A DNA stretch of 14,731 nucleotides from an uncultured Campylobacter sp. (GCA_938036585.1 CALHQN010000317.1:1-14731), one strand, 5' to 3'. Counted from the stretch's first letter, positions 1 to 8,143 are shown. The notes: generated from the sequence alone by a model not told the origin. Translations and numbers: made by a program.

Positions 1-206
1 TCTTATGCTACAAGGCTTTTACCGCTTTTTATATTTCTTAAATGACAGGTGATTCCGCACTGACTTCAAGGGCTTTTTTATATCCTAAGCGTTCCTATCT
101 AATCCTATAAACTCCTTGAGTTTGTGTTATTTGTTTCATGCATTTTTCTGATTTCGCCATTGTTCAAAATTTTCTGCCTTTTCTTTATCCTGCCTTGTGT
201 TTTCAG

Positions 207-212
207 TATAAT
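207..212 (+). promoter_or_regulatory. Likely glyQ promoter, -10 box
   Basis: A perfect TATAAT sits about 39 bases upstream of the glyQ start, giving a predicted transcription start near 219 and a leader of roughly 32 bases. The -35 region at 184-189 (TTTATC) is a poor match, so the promoter rests mainly on its -10 box and the AT-rich DNA upstream. I see nothing else definable in bases 1-250 and no end of an upstream gene. Confidence 0.5.
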
Positions 213-250
213 GAGGCGTATTTTTAACCTTTCAATTTATAGAATCAATT

Positions 251-1156
251 ATGACAAAATTTAATGTAAAAACTTTCCAAGGCATGATTCTTGCCTTACA
301 AGAATACTGGGCGAACCAAGGCTGCACCATTGTGCAACCCTTTGATATGGAGGTGGGCGCAGGTACCTCTCACCCGATGACCGCATTGCGTGCGCTAGGC
401 CCTGAGCCGATGGCGTTTGCGTATGTGCAACCTTCCCGCCGTCCGACTGATGGTCGCTACGGCGAAAACCCAAACCGTTTACAGCATTACTACCAATTCC
501 AAGTGGTGATTAAACCCTCTCCGGACAATATTCAAGAATTGTATTTAGGTTCCCTTGAAATGCTTGGTTTTGACCCGACCAAAAACGACATTCGTTTTGT
601 AGAAGATAACTGGGAAAACCCAACCTTAGGCGCATGGGGCTTGGGCTGGGAAGTGTGGTTAAACGGCATGGAAGTAACCCAATTTACCTATTTCCAACAA
701 GTGGGCGGCTTAGAATGTAAACCGGTTACCGGCGAAGTGACTTACGGTTTAGAGCGTTTGGCGATGTACATTCAAGGCGTGGATTCTGTATATGACTTAG
801 TTTGGTCTGACGGCCCGCTGGGAAAAACCACTTATGGCGATGTGTTCCATCAAAATGAAGTGGAACAATCCACCTACAATTTTGAATATGCCGACACCGA
901 TTTCTTATTCCATTGTTTCGATCAATATGAAAAAGAAGCCAAAAGCTTATTGGAATTAGAACGTCCGTTGCCATTGCCAGCTTACGAACGCATTTTAAAA
1001 GCGGCACACAGCTTTAACTTGTTAGACGCGCGCAAAGCGATTTCCGTTACAGAACGTCAACGCTACATTTTGCGCATTCGCGCCCTCACCAAAGGCGTGG
1101 CGGAAGCTTATTATGCCAGCCGTGAAGCCTTAGGTTTCCCGGGTTGTAAAAAATAA
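251..1156 (+). CDS. glyQ: Glycyl-tRNA synthetase alpha subunit
   Basis: Catalytic alpha subunit of the cytoplasmic (alphabeta)2 glycyl-tRNA synthetase, which charges tRNA-Gly with glycine using ATP. At 301 residues it has the usual length. The class II core is visible throughout: the N-terminal [20 protein letters not shown] segment, the [20 protein letters not shown] region around residues 61-80, and [20 protein letters not shown] near residues 116-135. It starts with ATG and has no clear Shine-Dalgarno sequence (AT-rich leader). The partner beta-subunit gene glyS is not in the window, although in related genomes it usually lies close downstream. Leucine is mostly TTA/TTG and arginine CGT/CGC, as in Haemophilus-like genomes and unlike the genes after base 3515. 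The family call is secure. Confidence 0.97.
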   Translation: MTKFNVKTFQGMILALQEYWANQGCTIVQPFDMEVGAGTSHPMTALRALGPEPMAFAYVQPSRRPTDGRYGENPNRLQHYYQFQVVIKPSPDNIQELYLGSLEMLGFDPTKNDIRFVEDNWENPTLGAWGLGWEVWLNGMEVTQFTYFQQVGGLECKPVTGEVTYGLERLAMYIQGVDSVYDLVWSDGPLGKTTYGDVFHQNEVEQSTYNFEYADTDFLFHCFDQYEKEAKSLLELERPLPLPAYERILKAAHSFNLLDARKAISVTERQRYILRIRALTKGVAEAYYASREALGFPGCKK

Positions 1157-1167
1157 GGTAAAAACTG

Positions 1168-1176
1168 ACCGCACTT
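1168..1176 (-). repeat. DNA uptake signal sequence (Hin-type USS)
   Basis: ACCGCACTT on the plus strand is the reverse complement of AAGTGCGGT, the 9-base uptake signal enriched in Haemophilus and Aggregatibacter genomes and used in natural transformation. It lies in the spacer just after the glyQ stop codon. It supports a Pasteurellaceae origin for this part of the window; I saw no copy after base 3515. Confidence 0.8.
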
Positions 1177-1197
1177 TGTGCATGAACGTTGCGATAT

Positions 1198-1203
1198 AAG
1201 GAG
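1198..1203 (+). promoter_or_regulatory. Shine-Dalgarno that fixes the start at 1210
   Basis: AAGGAG lies 6 bases upstream of the ATG at 1210. An in-frame TTG at 1189 would extend the protein by seven residues, but it lies upstream of this site and has no ribosome binding sequence of its own, so the ATG is preferred. Confidence 0.75.
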
Positions 1204-1209
1204 AACATC

Positions 1210-1860
1210 ATGAAAGATTTTCAATACCCAGACGATATTTACACCGAAGCTGAACCGGACGAAAACACGCTAGCGAATTTAGGGCCTTTAGCGCCTATGG
1301 CGGGAATTTGGGAAGGCAAGCGTGGGCTTGATATCAACCCGAAAGCCGAAGGAGCGGTGAAAGATCCTTATATCGAATATTACGAATTGCAACCGATTGA
1401 TGCGCAAACGAACGGTCCTCAACTGTACTATGGATTGCGTTATCACACCCATATTGTACAACCGGGCGAAGTGGAAACCTTTCACGATCAGGTGGGTTAT
1501 TGGTTATGGGAGCCGGCAACAGGCAATATTTCCTTGTCGTTGAGTATTCCACGTGGACAAAGCCTCATTGCCACCGGTAATGCGGCGGCAGATGCGAAAG
1601 AGTTTACGCTAAAAGCCGTGCGCGGCTCTTTAACGAATGGCATTATCTCGAATCCGTTTTTAGAGCAATCTTTCACCACAGAAAGCTATGAAATTACGGT
1701 GAAAATTCATGAAGATGGCACTTGGTCTTACGATCAAATTACCACGATGATTATCCCGAATTACGACAAGCCGTTTGAGCATCGCGATCGTAACCGTTTA
1801 ACCAAAATCGGTGAACCGACATTAAATCCGACCGCACTTGCTGTGGCAAATAAAGAATAA
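1210..1860 (+). CDS. Heme-binding beta-barrel (nitrobindin/FABP-like) protein
   Basis: A soluble protein of 216 residues that I assign to the FABP-like/nitrobindin beta-barrel family (DUF1794, THAP4 heme-binding type). The signature is near the N-terminus: a LGPLAPMAGIWEGKRG segment of the kind that opens the ten-stranded barrel. The conserved stretches LQPIDAQTNGPQLYYGLRYH and ETFHDQVGYWLWEPATG follow. Nitrobindins bind b-type heme through a C-terminal His, and a late FEHRDRNRL motif supplies a candidate ligand, but this assignment is inference. There is no signal peptide, so it should be cytoplasmic. It lies 53 bases after glyQ and 9 bases before the glutaredoxin-like gene, probably cotranscribed. 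A DNA uptake signal is embedded near its 3' end. Family likely; cellular role not established. Confidence 0.75.
   Translation: MKDFQYPDDIYTEAEPDENTLANLGPLAPMAGIWEGKRGLDINPKAEGAVKDPYIEYYELQPIDAQTNGPQLYYGLRYHTHIVQPGEVETFHDQVGYWLWEPATGNISLSLSIPRGQSLIATGNAAADAKEFTLKAVRGSLTNGIISNPFLEQSFTTESYEITVKIHEDGTWSYDQITTMIIPNYDKPFEHRDRNRLTKIGEPTLNPTALAVANKE
1831..1839 (-). repeat. DNA uptake signal sequence inside a gene
   Basis: A second exact ACCGCACTT (reverse complement of AAGTGCGGT), here inside the 3' end of the beta-barrel protein gene, where it encodes part of a PTAL segment. Two exact copies within 700 bases would be unlikely by chance and fit the Haemophilus/Aggregatibacter clade. Confidence 0.8.
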
Positions 1861-1869
1861 GGTATTGCG

Positions 1870-2130
1870 ATGAAACCAATTCTTTATTATGCCGAGCAAT
1901 GCCCTGATACTGCACAGTTTGTGGCGGAGTTAAAGCGCCTTGGTGTGGAATATGAGAAAGTGGAAGTTTTATCTTCTATTCCTAATTTGAAACAATGGTT
2001 GCGTTTACGTGATCGTCATCCTGCATTTGATGAGGCGAAAGCACAAGGTTATGCCGGCTTCCCTGCGTTATTGTTGGACGATGACCGCGTTATCTTGGAT
2101 CAAACCCAATTAAAAACCGTTTTTGCTTGA
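1870..2130 (+). CDS. Small glutaredoxin-like thiol-redox protein
   Basis: An 86-residue protein with a thioredoxin-like fold. The N-terminal strand MKPILYYAEQ leads into Cys11-Pro-Asp-Thr, where a glutaredoxin has its redox-active Cys. Only the first Cys of the usual CxxC pair is present, so it would work as a monothiol enzyme, if it is catalytic. A cis-proline-like segment (GYAGFPALLLDDD) follows at residues 57-69, as expected of glutaredoxin-related proteins. It lies 9 bases after the beta-barrel gene with a TAAGG just upstream, so the two are probably cotranscribed. Its substrate is unknown. It is not NrdH, because the CxxC is absent. Confidence 0.75.
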   Translation: MKPILYYAEQCPDTAQFVAELKRLGVEYEKVEVLSSIPNLKQWLRLRDRHPAFDEAKAQGYAGFPALLLDDDRVILDQTQLKTVFA

Positions 2131-2196
2131 TATGAGCACCATGCTTAAACTCGCTAAATTTTGATAAACCTCGTTCAATTTTATTAAATCCATTTT

Positions 2197-3513
2197 ATGA
2201 AAAAGATACATTCTCAACTTACATTCATTGCGCTGTTTGTGGCGTTAAACGTAACCCCTGCGGCTTTTGCTGGGCATGTCTATTCCGGTGTGGATTATCA
2301 ATATTTTCGTGATTTTGCCGAGAATAAAGGTAAGTTTACGCCCGGTGCGCAAAATATAGAGGTGGTGAATAAAAAAGGCGAATCTATCGGCACCATGATG
2401 CAAAACGCGCCGATGATAGATTTTTCGGTGGTTAGCCGTAATGGTGTGGCAGCACTGGTGGGCGATCAATATATCGTTAGCGTGGCACATAATGTGGGTT
2501 ATAGTGGTGTTGACTTTGGCATGGAGGGCAGTAACCCCGATCAGCACCGATTCGGTTATAACATCGTTAAACGAAATAATTATAAAAACGACTCCACTCA
2601 CCCTTACATGACGGACTATCATAACCCTCGTTTAACCAAATTCGTCACAGAAGCTGCGCCGATAGAAATGGTGTCAAAGATGCAGGGCAGCACCTATGGG
2701 GATTTAGAAAAGTATCCAATGCGGGTACGAATTGGTAGCGGTCGGCAAGTTGTGCGTGATGCTCAGGACAAGGATACAGAGGTTTCAGGCGCATACCACT
2801 ACAGAACCGCAGGTAATACGTTTATGCAAGGCTGGGCGAACAATGGTGAGGTCAGTTTAAGCGGTGATGTGCGTTATCCGAATCAATATGGTCCGTTACC
2901 CATTTCAGGTTCTGGCGGTGACAGTGGTTCCCCGATGTTTATTTACGATAAAACCGCAGGAAAATGGCTGTTAAACGGCGTATTGCGTAGCGGACACCCT
3001 TATGAAGGCAAAGAGAACACCTACCAAATTGCACGTAAGAATTATTTGGATGAAATCATTGCAAGAGATTTGGTCACCGTATTTGAACCAACCGTAGCCT
3101 CTTATGACTGGACAGCGGATGACAACGGCAAAGGGAAATTAACTAAAGGCGGTAGTGGTGGCATAGACACTCCACTTGCCAATTACAGCCTAGCGTCTTC
3201 GGGGAGTGATGAAGCCTTTGGATATGGTGGACCAAACCCTTATATGCCGGCACTTCATCACGGTAAAAACATTTACTTTGGAAATCTGGAAAACGGCATA
3301 GTAACCCTGAAAAATAATATCGACCAAGGCGCCGGTGGGTTAACTTTCGAAGGGGATTTTGTGGTGCAGCCTACCACTGACGAAACCTGGAAAGGTGCTG
3401 GCGTTTCAGTGAGCGAAGGCAGTACCGTCACATGGAAGATTAAAAATCCGGCAGGCGATCGCTTATCTAAAATTGGGCAAGGTACGTTATTGGTCAATGG
3501 CAAAGGCGAAAAC
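2197..3513 (+). other. hap: Partial Hap-like autotransporter: signal peptide and S6 protease domain
   Basis: Residues 1-25 form a signal peptide (charged MKK start, hydrophobic core, AFA/GH cleavage). The chymotrypsin-like S6 domain follows: FRDFAENKGKF near 37-47, the catalytic His98 in SVAHN, Asp140 in TDYHNPRL and Ser243 in GDSGSP. These positions match the Hap triad numbering I know from H. influenzae (98/140/243), which favours Hap, an adhesion and penetration protease that cleaves itself off the cell surface, over IgA1 protease. The domain continues through NQGAGG-type (here DQGAGGLTFEGDF), TVTWKI and DRLSKIGQGTL segments, the start of the passenger beta-helix. Homology stops after KGEN at residue 439. 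No convincing Shine-Dalgarno precedes the ATG. Truncated at the junction; the barrel is absent. Confidence 0.85.
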
Positions 3514-5568
3514 CTAGGCGATATCGAGGTCGTAGAATGGGCGAATAACGACGACGGTTACCGTGCCGTACGCAGTGAGATCGGCAAGACGACTAAGAGA
3601 ATTTTAGAAATTCCGCAGACCGTAAATGTCGTAACGCAGCAGCATCTAAAGGACAAAAAGCCAGAAACCTTAGCGGAATCGCTGCAAAACGTAAGCGGCA
3701 TAAGCTATGCAAATACGACGGGAAATATTTTTGATGCGATCATCAAGCGTGGCTTCGGCGAGGGTCGCGACGGCTCGATTATGCGCAACGGCGTGCCGGG
3801 CGCCGTGATGCACAACTACAATAAAACTATTCAATCCGTCGAGGTTCTAAAGGGGCCCGCGAGCATGCTCTACGGTGCCCAGCAACCGGGCGGCGTCATA
3901 AACATGGTAACCAAAAAGCCGCAGTATGAATTTATAAATGAAATTTGGGGCGGGCTGGGCAATCGCAACTATTGGGACGCGGGATTTGATACTACAGGGC
4001 CGATTGCAGATAGCGGCTTTGCGTATAGATTTATATTCGATTACTACGCGAAGGATTATTGGCGAAATTTCGGCGGTATAAAAAACACGCTCTTTGCGCC
4101 GTCGCTTGCGTATCAAGGAGACGATTATTCGATAAGCTTAGGCTACACCCATAGCCGCTCTACCGATCCGGTGGATCGCGGCGCGTTTTTAGTGCCGAGT
4201 ACGGGTAAAATTTACGGCAGCGGCAAAGTCCGCTTCGACGAACCGGTAAATAAACTACAAAGCAAACTCGATACGGTTGATTTCGGCTTTGAGAAGGAAT
4301 TTAACGAGGATTGGATATTAAAAGGCGCCTATGCTTTCTCGCGTAGCAAGCACGAATACGGCTACGTCCGTCCGAACAATCCATTCACGCCCCAAGGCCT
4401 TACCGGCACGACGCGATCATATAACTACTACGATAATTTCATACACCGCACGCACGCAGCAAGCGTCACGCTAAACGGCAAATTTGAAACGGGCCCGCTT
4501 AAGCACGACGTCCTTTTCGGCACGGATTACAAAAACTACTACAGATACCGCCCAGGCGCGCTAAAAGGCACCGCAGGGCGTATCAATATGCTTACCGGAC
4601 AGACCGCTTCGGGCGCCGTCCTAACGAACGATAGAGAGCCAAAAATACAATATCAAAAGCTAAGAACGATCGGGCTTTACACGCAAGATAATATAAATTT
4701 AACCGACGAGCTGATACTTTCTTTGGGCGTGCGTAGGGAATTTTACGATCAAGTAGCCAAACAAAGCTGGCAAGGACCGAACAACACCGATCAGAAAAAG
4801 GCCGCTACGACCTATCAGGGCGGGCTTTTGTACCTGTTAAGCCCGCAGTGGTCGGTATATACTAACTACGCGCAAAGCTTCACGCCGCAGATGTCCATAG
4901 GCGAGGCGATAGGCGGCGATCTAAAGCCGGAGGAAGGCAAATCCGTGGAGCTCGGCACTAAATTTCAAAACGATCGCGTCACTGCGGGCGCGGCGGTGTT
5001 TAATATCGATAAAAGAAACATCCTACGAACGGTAAATAATATAAGCGAGACGATCGGCAAGGCTCGCTCGCGAGGATTTGAGCTCGATATAAACGGGCGT
5101 GTGACGCAGGGACTTAGCATGTCGGCGAGCTATGCATATACCAAAACGAGAGTGCGTGAGGACGATGGCGCTTTTACGGTGCTAATCGGCAAACCGCTGG
5201 AAGCGACGCCGAAGCACCAAGCAAGCCTATTTGCCAACTACGATTTCGCGCATCTAGGCGTAAAGGGGCTTAGGCTGGGCGGCGGCGCGCGATATTTCGG
5301 CTCGTGGTACACTTACTATATGCGCACGAACCTACCGAACGTGCCCGCAGGAACGGCGTTTAAGCTGCCTCACGCCGTAGTTTATGACGCCTTCGTGAGC
5401 TACGATACTAAAATTTCGGGCTATGATACGAATTTTTCGTTCAACGTCAAAAATTTGACCGACAAAAAATACTATACCTCATCCTCAACCGGCACAACCA
5501 CGAGCGTGATACCTATTCAAATGGGCTACGTGCGGCAGTTTATGTTTAACGTATCGGTAAAATTTTAG
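2197..5568 (+). CDS. Chimeric ORF: Hap-like serine protease N-terminus fused to TonB-dependent siderophore receptor
   Basis: One uninterrupted 1123-codon frame made of two unrelated outer-membrane protein pieces. Residues 1-439 are a Hap/IgA1-protease-type S6 peptidase passenger with its own signal peptide. Residues from about 440 to 1123 are the plug and beta-barrel of a TonB-dependent siderophore receptor without its own signal peptide. The first piece lacks the rest of the passenger, the linker and the autotransporter barrel (Hap is about 1400 residues). The second lacks its natural N-terminus. Codon choice changes at the same place, from TTA/TTG leucine to CTA/CTT leucine. Flanking genes are Pasteurellaceae upstream and Campylobacter-like downstream. 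I infer an assembly or amplification chimera rather than a natural fusion, so each half should be read as a partial gene. Confidence 0.85.
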   Translation: MKKIHSQLTFIALFVALNVTPAAFAGHVYSGVDYQYFRDFAENKGKFTPGAQNIEVVNKKGESIGTMMQNAPMIDFSVVSRNGVAALVGDQYIVSVAHNVGYSGVDFGMEGSNPDQHRFGYNIVKRNNYKNDSTHPYMTDYHNPRLTKFVTEAAPIEMVSKMQGSTYGDLEKYPMRVRIGSGRQVVRDAQDKDTEVSGAYHYRTAGNTFMQGWANNGEVSLSGDVRYPNQYGPLPISGSGGDSGSPMFIYDKTAGKWLLNGVLRSGHPYEGKENTYQIARKNYLDEIIARDLVTVFEPTVASYDWTADDNGKGKLTKGGSGGIDTPLANYSLASSGSDEAFGYGGPNPYMPALHHGKNIYFGNLENGIVTLKNNIDQGAGGLTFEGDFVVQPTTDETWKGAGVSVSEGSTVTWKIKNPAGDRLSKIGQGTLLVNGKGENLGDIEVVEWANNDDGYRAVRSEIGKTTKRILEIPQTVNVVTQQHLKDKKPETLAESLQNVSGISYANTTGNIFDAIIKRGFGEGRDGSIMRNGVPGAVMHNYNKTIQSVEVLKGPASMLYGAQQPGGVINMVTKKPQYEFINEIWGGLGNRNYWDAGFDTTGPIADSGFAYRFIFDYYAKDYWRNFGGIKNTLFAPSLAYQGDDYSISLGYTHSRSTDPVDRGAFLVPSTGKIYGSGKVRFDEPVNKLQSKLDTVDFGFEKEFNEDWILKGAYAFSRSKHEYGYVRPNNPFTPQGLTGTTRSYNYYDNFIHRTHAASVTLNGKFETGPLKHDVLFGTDYKNYYRYRPGALKGTAGRINMLTGQTASGAVLTNDREPKIQYQKLRTIGLYTQDNINLTDELILSLGVRREFYDQVAKQSWQGPNNTDQKKAATTYQGGLLYLLSPQWSVYTNYAQSFTPQMSIGEAIGGDLKPEEGKSVELGTKFQNDRVTAGAAVFNIDKRNILRTVNNISETIGKARSRGFELDINGRVTQGLSMSASYAYTKTRVREDDGAFTVLIGKPLEATPKHQASLFANYDFAHLGVKGLRLGGGARYFGSWYTYYMRTNLPNVPAGTAFKLPHAVVYDAFVSYDTKISGYDTNFSFNVKNLTDKKYYTSSSTGTTTSVIPIQMGYVRQFMFNVSVKF
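3505..3535. other. Chimera junction between two genomes
   Basis: Upstream of about 3511 the protein follows the Hap family (DRLSKIGQGTL...KGEN). From about 3514 it follows a TonB receptor start (LGDIEVVEW...), including what may be its TonB box. A short stretch of shared sequence (residues ENLGD) may have served as microhomology, so the exact base cannot be fixed. Codon usage and the origin of the neighbouring genes change at the same point. Confidence 0.75.
3514..5568 (+). other. Partial TonB-dependent siderophore receptor (plug and barrel)
   Basis: An outer-membrane importer for a ferric siderophore, energised by TonB-ExbB-ExbD. A TonB-box-like DIEVVE lies at residues 442-447. The plug domain follows, at about 465-575: LEIPQTVNVVTQQHL, LQNVSGI, IIKRGF, IMRNGVP, SVEVLKGPASMLYGAQQPGG and INMVTKKP, typical of the FhuA/FhuE-like siderophore group. 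The 22-strand barrel fills the rest, with TDPVDRGAFLVPSTG, YTNYAQSFTPQ, LKPEEGKSVELGTKF, FNVKNLTDKKYY and a terminal aromatic residue (VSVKF). The native promoter, any Fur box and the signal peptide are missing because of the junction. Codon use matches the downstream Campylobacter-like genes. The ligand cannot be named from sequence. Confidence 0.88.
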
Positions 5569-5572
5569 CCTC

Positions 5573-5604
5573 AAGCCTGCTTTAAATTTTAAGGCAGGCT
5601 TTTA
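5573..5604 (+). terminator. Hairpin terminator after the TonB receptor
   Basis: AAGCCTGC at 5573-5580 pairs perfectly with GCAGGCTT at 5594-5601 around a short AT-rich loop that can pair further. A T-rich tail follows. It lies 5 bases after the receptor stop codon, as expected for an intrinsic terminator. Confidence 0.75.
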
Positions 5605-5687
5605 AAATTTTAAAATTTTGATAAATTTCAAACCGCTTAGAATCGGCAAATTTTGGAAATTTATACTTTAAATAAGAAATTTTTTGA

Positions 5688-5693
5688 TATATT
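5688..5693 (+). promoter_or_regulatory. Likely promoter of the tig operon, -10 box
   Basis: A T-run followed by TTTGATATATT gives a TATATT -10 box with the upstream T-rich context typical of Campylobacter sigma-70 promoters, which often lack a -35 box. It lies 33 bases before the tig ATG. An AAAGGA ribosome binding site is at 5716-5721. Confidence 0.55.
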
Positions 5694-5726
5694 ACGAGCT
5701 ATTTTTAAATTTTCTAAAGGAATTTT

Positions 5727-7040
5727 ATGGAAGTAAAAGCAAAAATGAAAGACGCCGCAAATGCGGTAGCTGCGAGCAAGATCGAAGCAAAGCAGATCGC
5801 GGCAAAAGTAGAAGAGCTAGCCAAAAAGGCCTCTAAGCAGCTAAAAATCGACGGATTCAGACAGGGTAAAGTGCCTACTGCGGTGGTTTTGAAGCGATAC
5901 GGCAAGCAGCTTGAGGGCGATGCAAAGCAGGAGCTTCTTAAAAATATGATCGACGAGTCTCTTAAAATTTTAAAGAAAAAACAAGATGAAATTTTATCCG
6001 AGCCGGTCTTTTCTAAATTTGATGAAAAAAACGGCGATATCGACGTGCAGATCGAAATTTCTTTCAGACCCGAGGTTAGCGTCGAGGGATACGAGGAGCT
6101 GATCCCTAAATTTAGTAGCCCGCGCGTTACACAAAAAGAGATCGACGAGAAAGTAGCGGAATTTTTGCAGATGATCGCTCCGCTTTCTAAAACCAACAAA
6201 AAAATTCTAGCTAAAGACGATTTTGCAAAATTCGACTTCGAAGGCTTCGTGGACGGCAAGCCATTCGACGGCGGCAAGGCCGAAGACTACGTCCTTCAGA
6301 TAGGCTCAAATCAATTCATCCCTGGCTTTGAGGACGGAATGATCGGACTTAGAGTGGGCGAGGAGCGCGACGTAGCGGTTAAATTCCCCGAGAATTACGG
6401 CGCGAAAAACTTAGCCGGCAAGGACGCGATCTTTAAAGTCAAGCTTCATGAAATTCAGGCTAAAAAACCTGCCAAGGAGCTCGGCGAGGAGGAGCTAAAG
6501 CAAGCGCTTCCGGGAGAAGCGGAACCGAGCAAGGAGAAATTTGAAGCGCGCATCAAAGAGCGCATCAAAAACGATAAGCTTCAAAAGCTGATAAATGAGG
6601 ATCTAAAGCCTAAATTTGCCGACGCGCTAGCCGAGAAATTTAACTTCGCGCTTCCAAAAGCGATCGTCGAGCAGGAGATAAATTTGCAGTTTAACAACGC
6701 CTGGAGCGGCTTTTCAAAAGAGCAGATCGAGGAATTTAAAAACAATAAAGACGCCCTGGATAAAAAGCGCGAAGAGTTTAGAAAGGCTGCCGAAAACAGC
6801 GTAAAACTTACCTTCTTAATCGACGAGCTAGCCAAAAAGCGCAAGATCGACGTGAGCGATCAGGAACTCGTTCAGGCGGTCTATATGGAGGCCTACACCT
6901 ACGGCGCCGATCCGAAGGAGCATCTAAATAGATACCGCAACAACGGCATGCTTCCCGCCGTCAAAATGGCGCTGATCGAAGAGAAGCTATTTAACGATAT
7001 TTTCTCCAAGCAGGGCAAAAAAGAAGCGAAAGGCGAATAA
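5727..7040 (+). CDS. tig: Trigger factor, ribosome-bound chaperone and prolyl isomerase
   Basis: A 437-residue chaperone that docks at the ribosomal exit tunnel and shields nascent chains. The ribosome-binding loop is GFRQGKVP at residues 43-50. An FKBP-type peptidyl-prolyl isomerase domain spans about 165-245 ([53 protein letters not shown], split by intervening residues). The rest forms the helical substrate-binding arms. An AAAGGA ribosome binding site lies 5 bases before the ATG. It is first in the operon, and its stop overlaps the clpP start by one base. Trigger factor, ClpP and deformylase all act on new or damaged proteins, so their linkage makes functional sense. Length and domain order are normal for the family. 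Confidence 0.96.
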   Translation: MEVKAKMKDAANAVAASKIEAKQIAAKVEELAKKASKQLKIDGFRQGKVPTAVVLKRYGKQLEGDAKQELLKNMIDESLKILKKKQDEILSEPVFSKFDEKNGDIDVQIEISFRPEVSVEGYEELIPKFSSPRVTQKEIDEKVAEFLQMIAPLSKTNKKILAKDDFAKFDFEGFVDGKPFDGGKAEDYVLQIGSNQFIPGFEDGMIGLRVGEERDVAVKFPENYGAKNLAGKDAIFKVKLHEIQAKKPAKELGEEELKQALPGEAEPSKEKFEARIKERIKNDKLQKLINEDLKPKFADALAEKFNFALPKAIVEQEINLQFNNAWSGFSKEQIEEFKNNKDALDKKREEFRKAAENSVKLTFLIDELAKKRKIDVSDQELVQAVYMEAYTYGADPKEHLNRYRNNGMLPAVKMALIEEKLFNDIFSKQGKKEAKGE

Positions 7041-7624
7041 TGGTGATTCCTTACGTTATAGAGCAGACCGGCCGCGGAGAGCGCAGCTACGACATCTACT
7101 CGAGGCTGTTAAAAGACCGTATCGTAATGCTTAGCGGCGAGATCGACGACGCAGTGGCAAGCTCGATCGTCGCGCAGCTTCTGTTTTTGGAGGCGGAGGA
7201 TCCGGATAAGGATATCTATCTATACATCAACTCTCCGGGCGGCGTGGTTACGAGCGGATTTAGCATTTATGATACGATGAATTACATTAAGCCCGACGTA
7301 AGCACGATCTGTATCGGTCAAGCGGCATCGATGGGGGCGTTTTTGCTAAGCTGCGGCGCCAAAGGCAAACGCTACGCGCTTCCAAACTCGCGCATAATGA
7401 TCCACCAGCCCCTCGGCGGCGCACAGGGTCAGGCTACCGACATCGAGATCCAAGCCAAAGAAATTTTACGAATGAAAGAAATTCTAAACAACATCCTTTC
7501 GCAAAATTCCGGCAAAGATCTCGCGCAGGTCGAAAAGGACACCGATCGCGACTTTTTCATGAGCGCCGAGGATGCCGTGCAATACGGACTGATCGATCAA
7601 GTACTTCAAAAGAGCTTTAAATAG
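7040..7624 (+). CDS. clpP: ATP-dependent Clp protease proteolytic subunit
   Basis: The serine peptidase subunit of the ClpXP/ClpAP complex, which forms a 14-subunit barrel that degrades proteins unfolded by the Clp ATPase. At 194 residues it has the family's length. The complete catalytic triad is visible: Ser97 in GQAASMGA, His122 in MIHQPLGG and Asp171 in [18 protein letters not shown] at 62-73 is the oxyanion-hole region. The ATG overlaps the tig TAA by one base (TAATG), so translation is probably coupled. The next gene starts directly after its stop. It begins close to the mature N-terminus ([10 protein letters not shown]), so it has little or no propeptide. Confidence 0.97.
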   Translation: MVIPYVIEQTGRGERSYDIYSRLLKDRIVMLSGEIDDAVASSIVAQLLFLEAEDPDKDIYLYINSPGGVVTSGFSIYDTMNYIKPDVSTICIGQAASMGAFLLSCGAKGKRYALPNSRIMIHQPLGGAQGQATDIEIQAKEILRMKEILNNILSQNSGKDLAQVEKDTDRDFFMSAEDAVQYGLIDQVLQKSFK

Positions 7625-8143
7625 ATGATCCTAGACGTCCTTACCTATCCGAATAAAAAGCTATACCAAAGATCGACCGAGGTCGTGAAATTCGACGCGG
7701 CGCTGGGCAAGCTTTTAGACGATATGTATGAGACGATGATCGCAAAAAACGGCATAGGCCTTGCCGCCATCCAGGTAGGCAGGCCCGTGCGCGCTTTGAT
7801 TATAAATTTAGCCAATGAGGAAAAAATCCAAGACAAAGAAGACCTCATCGAGATCATCAATCCGCAAATTTTAAAAAAGGAGGGCGAGGTCGTATTCCAG
7901 GAGGGCTGCTTGTCGGTGCCGGGCTTTTACGAGGATGTCACGCGCGCCGAGTTTATCACGGTGCAGTTTCAAGACCGCGCCGGCAATACCTGCCAAATGG
8001 ACGCTAGCGAGCTGTTAGCCGTCTGTATCCAGCACGAGATGGACCACCTCGACGGACATCTTTTTATCGAGCGCATCGGATACAATAAACGTAAAAAATT
8101 TGATAAAGAATTCAAAAAAAGCCTAAAAGAAAAATCGAAATGA
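7625..8143 (+). CDS. def: Peptide deformylase
   Basis: A metalloenzyme that removes the N-formyl group from the initiator methionine of nascent proteins. All three signature motifs are present in its 172 residues: GIGLAAIQ at 43-50, EGCLS at 93-97 and the HEMDH at 137-141. Cys95, His137 and His141 are the metal ligands and Glu138 the general base. The ATG follows the clpP stop codon with no gap. The stop overlaps the start of the next gene by four bases (ATGA). Length and motifs are standard. Confidence 0.97.
   Translation: MILDVLTYPNKKLYQRSTEVVKFDAALGKLLDDMYETMIAKNGIGLAAIQVGRPVRALIINLANEEKIQDKEDLIEIINPQILKKEGEVVFQEGCLSVPGFYEDVTRAEFITVQFQDRAGNTCQMDASELLAVCIQHEMDHLDGHLFIERIGYNKRKKFDKEFKKSLKEKSK

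Noticed and set aside
1189..1209. TTG at 1189 as the start of the beta-barrel protein
   Set aside because: The AAGGAG at 1198-1203 serves the ATG at 1210; the TTG has no such site.
2161..2196. TTGATA at 2161-2166 as the -35 box of a hap promoter
   Set aside because: Any -10 box at a suitable distance falls so close to the ATG at 2197 that the transcript would be almost leaderless; the match to -10 is weak.
2197..5568. The fused protein as a new class of protease-receptor
   Set aside because: The flanks belong to two different phyla and both parts are truncated exactly at the join, which fits an artefact better than a real protein.
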